Positions 63,209-64,000 of a DNA stretch of 64,000 bases are shown piece by piece. Origin of the DNA: Azospirillum ramasamyi. GTDB lineage: Bacteria; Pseudomonadota; Alphaproteobacteria; Azospirillales; Azospirillaceae. Below the pieces are notes generated by a model that made no database searches, was not told the DNA's origin, and saw only the letters and a list, made by a program, of their open reading frames with translations. The translations under genes and the position numbers were made by a program. Positions within the stretch are counted from its first letter, which is position 1. Each line of letters starts with the position of its first letter. The stretch is from NCBI RefSeq assembly GCF_003233655.1, contig NZ_CP029829.1, forward strand, positions 692,978 through 756,977. The letters run 5' to 3'.

Positions 63209-63838
63209 TCAGCCATTGCGGGCAAGGCGCGACAGCGTTGCCAGCGGATCGCCGGTCTCCTCGCCGAAGCAGACCTCCACGTCGTCGCACACCTCGCAAT
63301 TGGGCGATTTGCACAGCATCAGCCCCTCGCGCTCGCAAAGTTGCCGGTAGAAGAACTTCTTCCACTTCATGTCGCCGGCATTCAACGCCACCAGCGTCGG
63401 GAAATGGCGGCGGAACATCGTGTTGAGTTCGCCCCGGTCGTGGAACCCCATATCCTGCCACAGATGGTTCGGCTCCAGCGACCGGCGGGCCAGGATGGCG
63501 GCCAGCCAGCGCACCTCGTCCGTTCCGCCCGCGCCCGTACCCCTGCCCGCGCCATGATCGACCAGGAACGCGCGCAGGTCGGCCTCCTCGATGGCGTCCT
63601 CGCCGGCTTCCGCCTCATCGGGGAGGGCCGCGACGGCAGCGGCGAAATGCGGGGCGTGGCGGGCCGCCATCTCCGCAAGCTCGGCCTTGGTCAGGGCGAG
63701 CGCCCGGGGCATCGTCCGCGCCTCATCCGCGGCGGCAAATGCCAGGATGCGGCCGAAGATCATGCGGTCGGCGGCGGGATCGTCCGGGTCCGTGCAATCA
63801 GGAGCGCAGGCAGGCGAATGGGCTGAGAGTTTGGACAT
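63209..63838 (-). CDS. nifQ: Nitrogenase molybdenum-processing protein NifQ
   Basis: NifQ carries a Mo-Fe-S cluster and donates molybdenum for FeMo-cofactor synthesis. The 209-residue protein has the family core NHLWQDMGFHDRGELNTMFR, RHFPTLVALNAGDMKWKKFF, YRQLCEREGLMLCKSPNCEV and CDDVEVCFGEETGDPL, with the C-x7-C-x4-C-x2-C-x5-C cysteine pattern needed for the cluster. ATG 63838 is chosen (MSKLSAHSPAC); the frame continues 33 codons upstream without similarity. I found no clear -24/-12 promoter or NifA site upstream within the window. Confidence 0.94.
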   Translation of the reverse strand: MSKLSAHSPACAPDCTDPDDPAADRMIFGRILAFAAADEARTMPRALALTKAELAEMAARHAPHFAAAVAALPDEAEAGEDAIEEADLRAFLVDHGAGRGTGAGGTDEVRWLAAILARRSLEPNHLWQDMGFHDRGELNTMFRRHFPTLVALNAGDMKWKKFFYRQLCEREGLMLCKSPNCEVCDDVEVCFGEETGDPLATLSRLARNG

Positions 63839-63959
63839 GTCCATCTCCACCGGCTGGAAGCACCCGCGACGCCTGCTATCCTGACCCAGGATGCTGCATG
63901 TGCGAAAGATGCTCTCCCGATCGCCTGCCTGTGGCATTGCGCCGCATGAACCTGCCGCG

Positions 63960-63998
63960 TCAGCCCGGACGGGCGTCGATCTCCTCGGCGAAGCGTTC
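63960..63998 (-). CDS. C-terminal end of a gene beginning outside the window
   Basis: On the minus strand, one frame reads E-R-F-A-E-E-I-D-A-R-P-G and stops at 63960, about 120 bp upstream of nifQ. It looks like a protein end and is probably the preceding gene of a nif cluster, but only 12 codons are visible. Confidence 0.3.
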   Translation of the reverse strand, partial: ERFAEEIDARPG

Positions 63999-64000
63999 GA

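Noticed and set aside
63839-63959. Sigma-54 promoter upstream of nifQ
   Set aside because: The best match (TGGCAT...GC at 63932) has a nine-base instead of ten-base spacing and lies on the wrong strand; no TGT-N10-ACA site was found.

Overview
The window reads as the main chromosome of a GC-rich, nitrogen-fixing alphaproteobacterium, most likely Azospirillum or a close relative. The supporting signs are: a nifQ gene at the right end; an Aer-like chemoreceptor ending in a PilZ domain; the alphaproteobacterial order yceD-rpmF-plsX-fabH-ihfA-merR; a RibB with a decayed GTP cyclohydrolase half; and a compact type II-C Cas9. The species is an inference; the gene content is read directly.

Layout. 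0-1.6 kb: glyA (5' end cut off) and nrdR. 1.7-10.5 kb, minus strand: ribD, ribE, ribB, ribH, nusB, thiL, a FliL-like protein and the proton-pumping pyrophosphatase hppA, preceded by bamE; two copies of a 117-bp repeat sit inside this block. 10.6-15.5 kb: a cytochrome bc1 assembly chaperone and the yceD-to-merR operon. 15.6-21.9 kb: a complete type II-C CRISPR-Cas locus between tRNA-Pro and tRNA-Arg. 22-32 kb: ohr/ohrR, small metabolic genes, serA, carA and yqeY. 32.5-37.3 kb: a broken Uma2 gene, dnaG, rpoD and a tRNA. 37.7-46.5 kb: an ECF sigma/anti-sigma pair, a stress-type cassette (SRPBCC protein plus zinc dehydrogenase), then treZ and a glycogen debranching enzyme. 47-54 kb: envelope genes (SPOR-NodB deacetylase, L,D-transpeptidase, YcbK-like peptidase), a PilZ protein and an XRE regulator. 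55-59 kb: a dynamin-like GTPase and aroQ-accB-accC. 59.5-64 kb: a PAS-MCP-PilZ receptor, a CheY-like regulator, a small lipoprotein and nifQ.

The most interesting system is the CRISPR locus. cas9 (1061 codons), cas1 and cas2 run rightwards as one tight operon. The array (14 repeats, 13 spacers) reads leftwards in crRNA orientation. A tracrRNA can be drawn directly from the sequence: it lies on the minus strand just upstream of cas9, starts with an anti-repeat that matches 23 consecutive repeat bases, and ends in a 9-bp hairpin with a UUCG loop followed by a T run. Each repeat ends in TACAAT and carries TGGACC 16 bases earlier, so each repeat may contain its own promoter, as known for Neisseria type II-C arrays. 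The terminal, degenerate repeat keeps exactly these promoter-like elements while its other end has decayed.

Other points of note are the inverted riboflavin block, unusual residues in RibH and RibB, the dispersed 117-bp repeat, a strong hairpin in front of rpmF, repeated ATTGCG-type operator candidates around ohr/ohrR, and an AT-rich inverted-repeat region with a perfect DnaA box near 46.8 kb. No database search was possible, so all family names rest on motif recognition.
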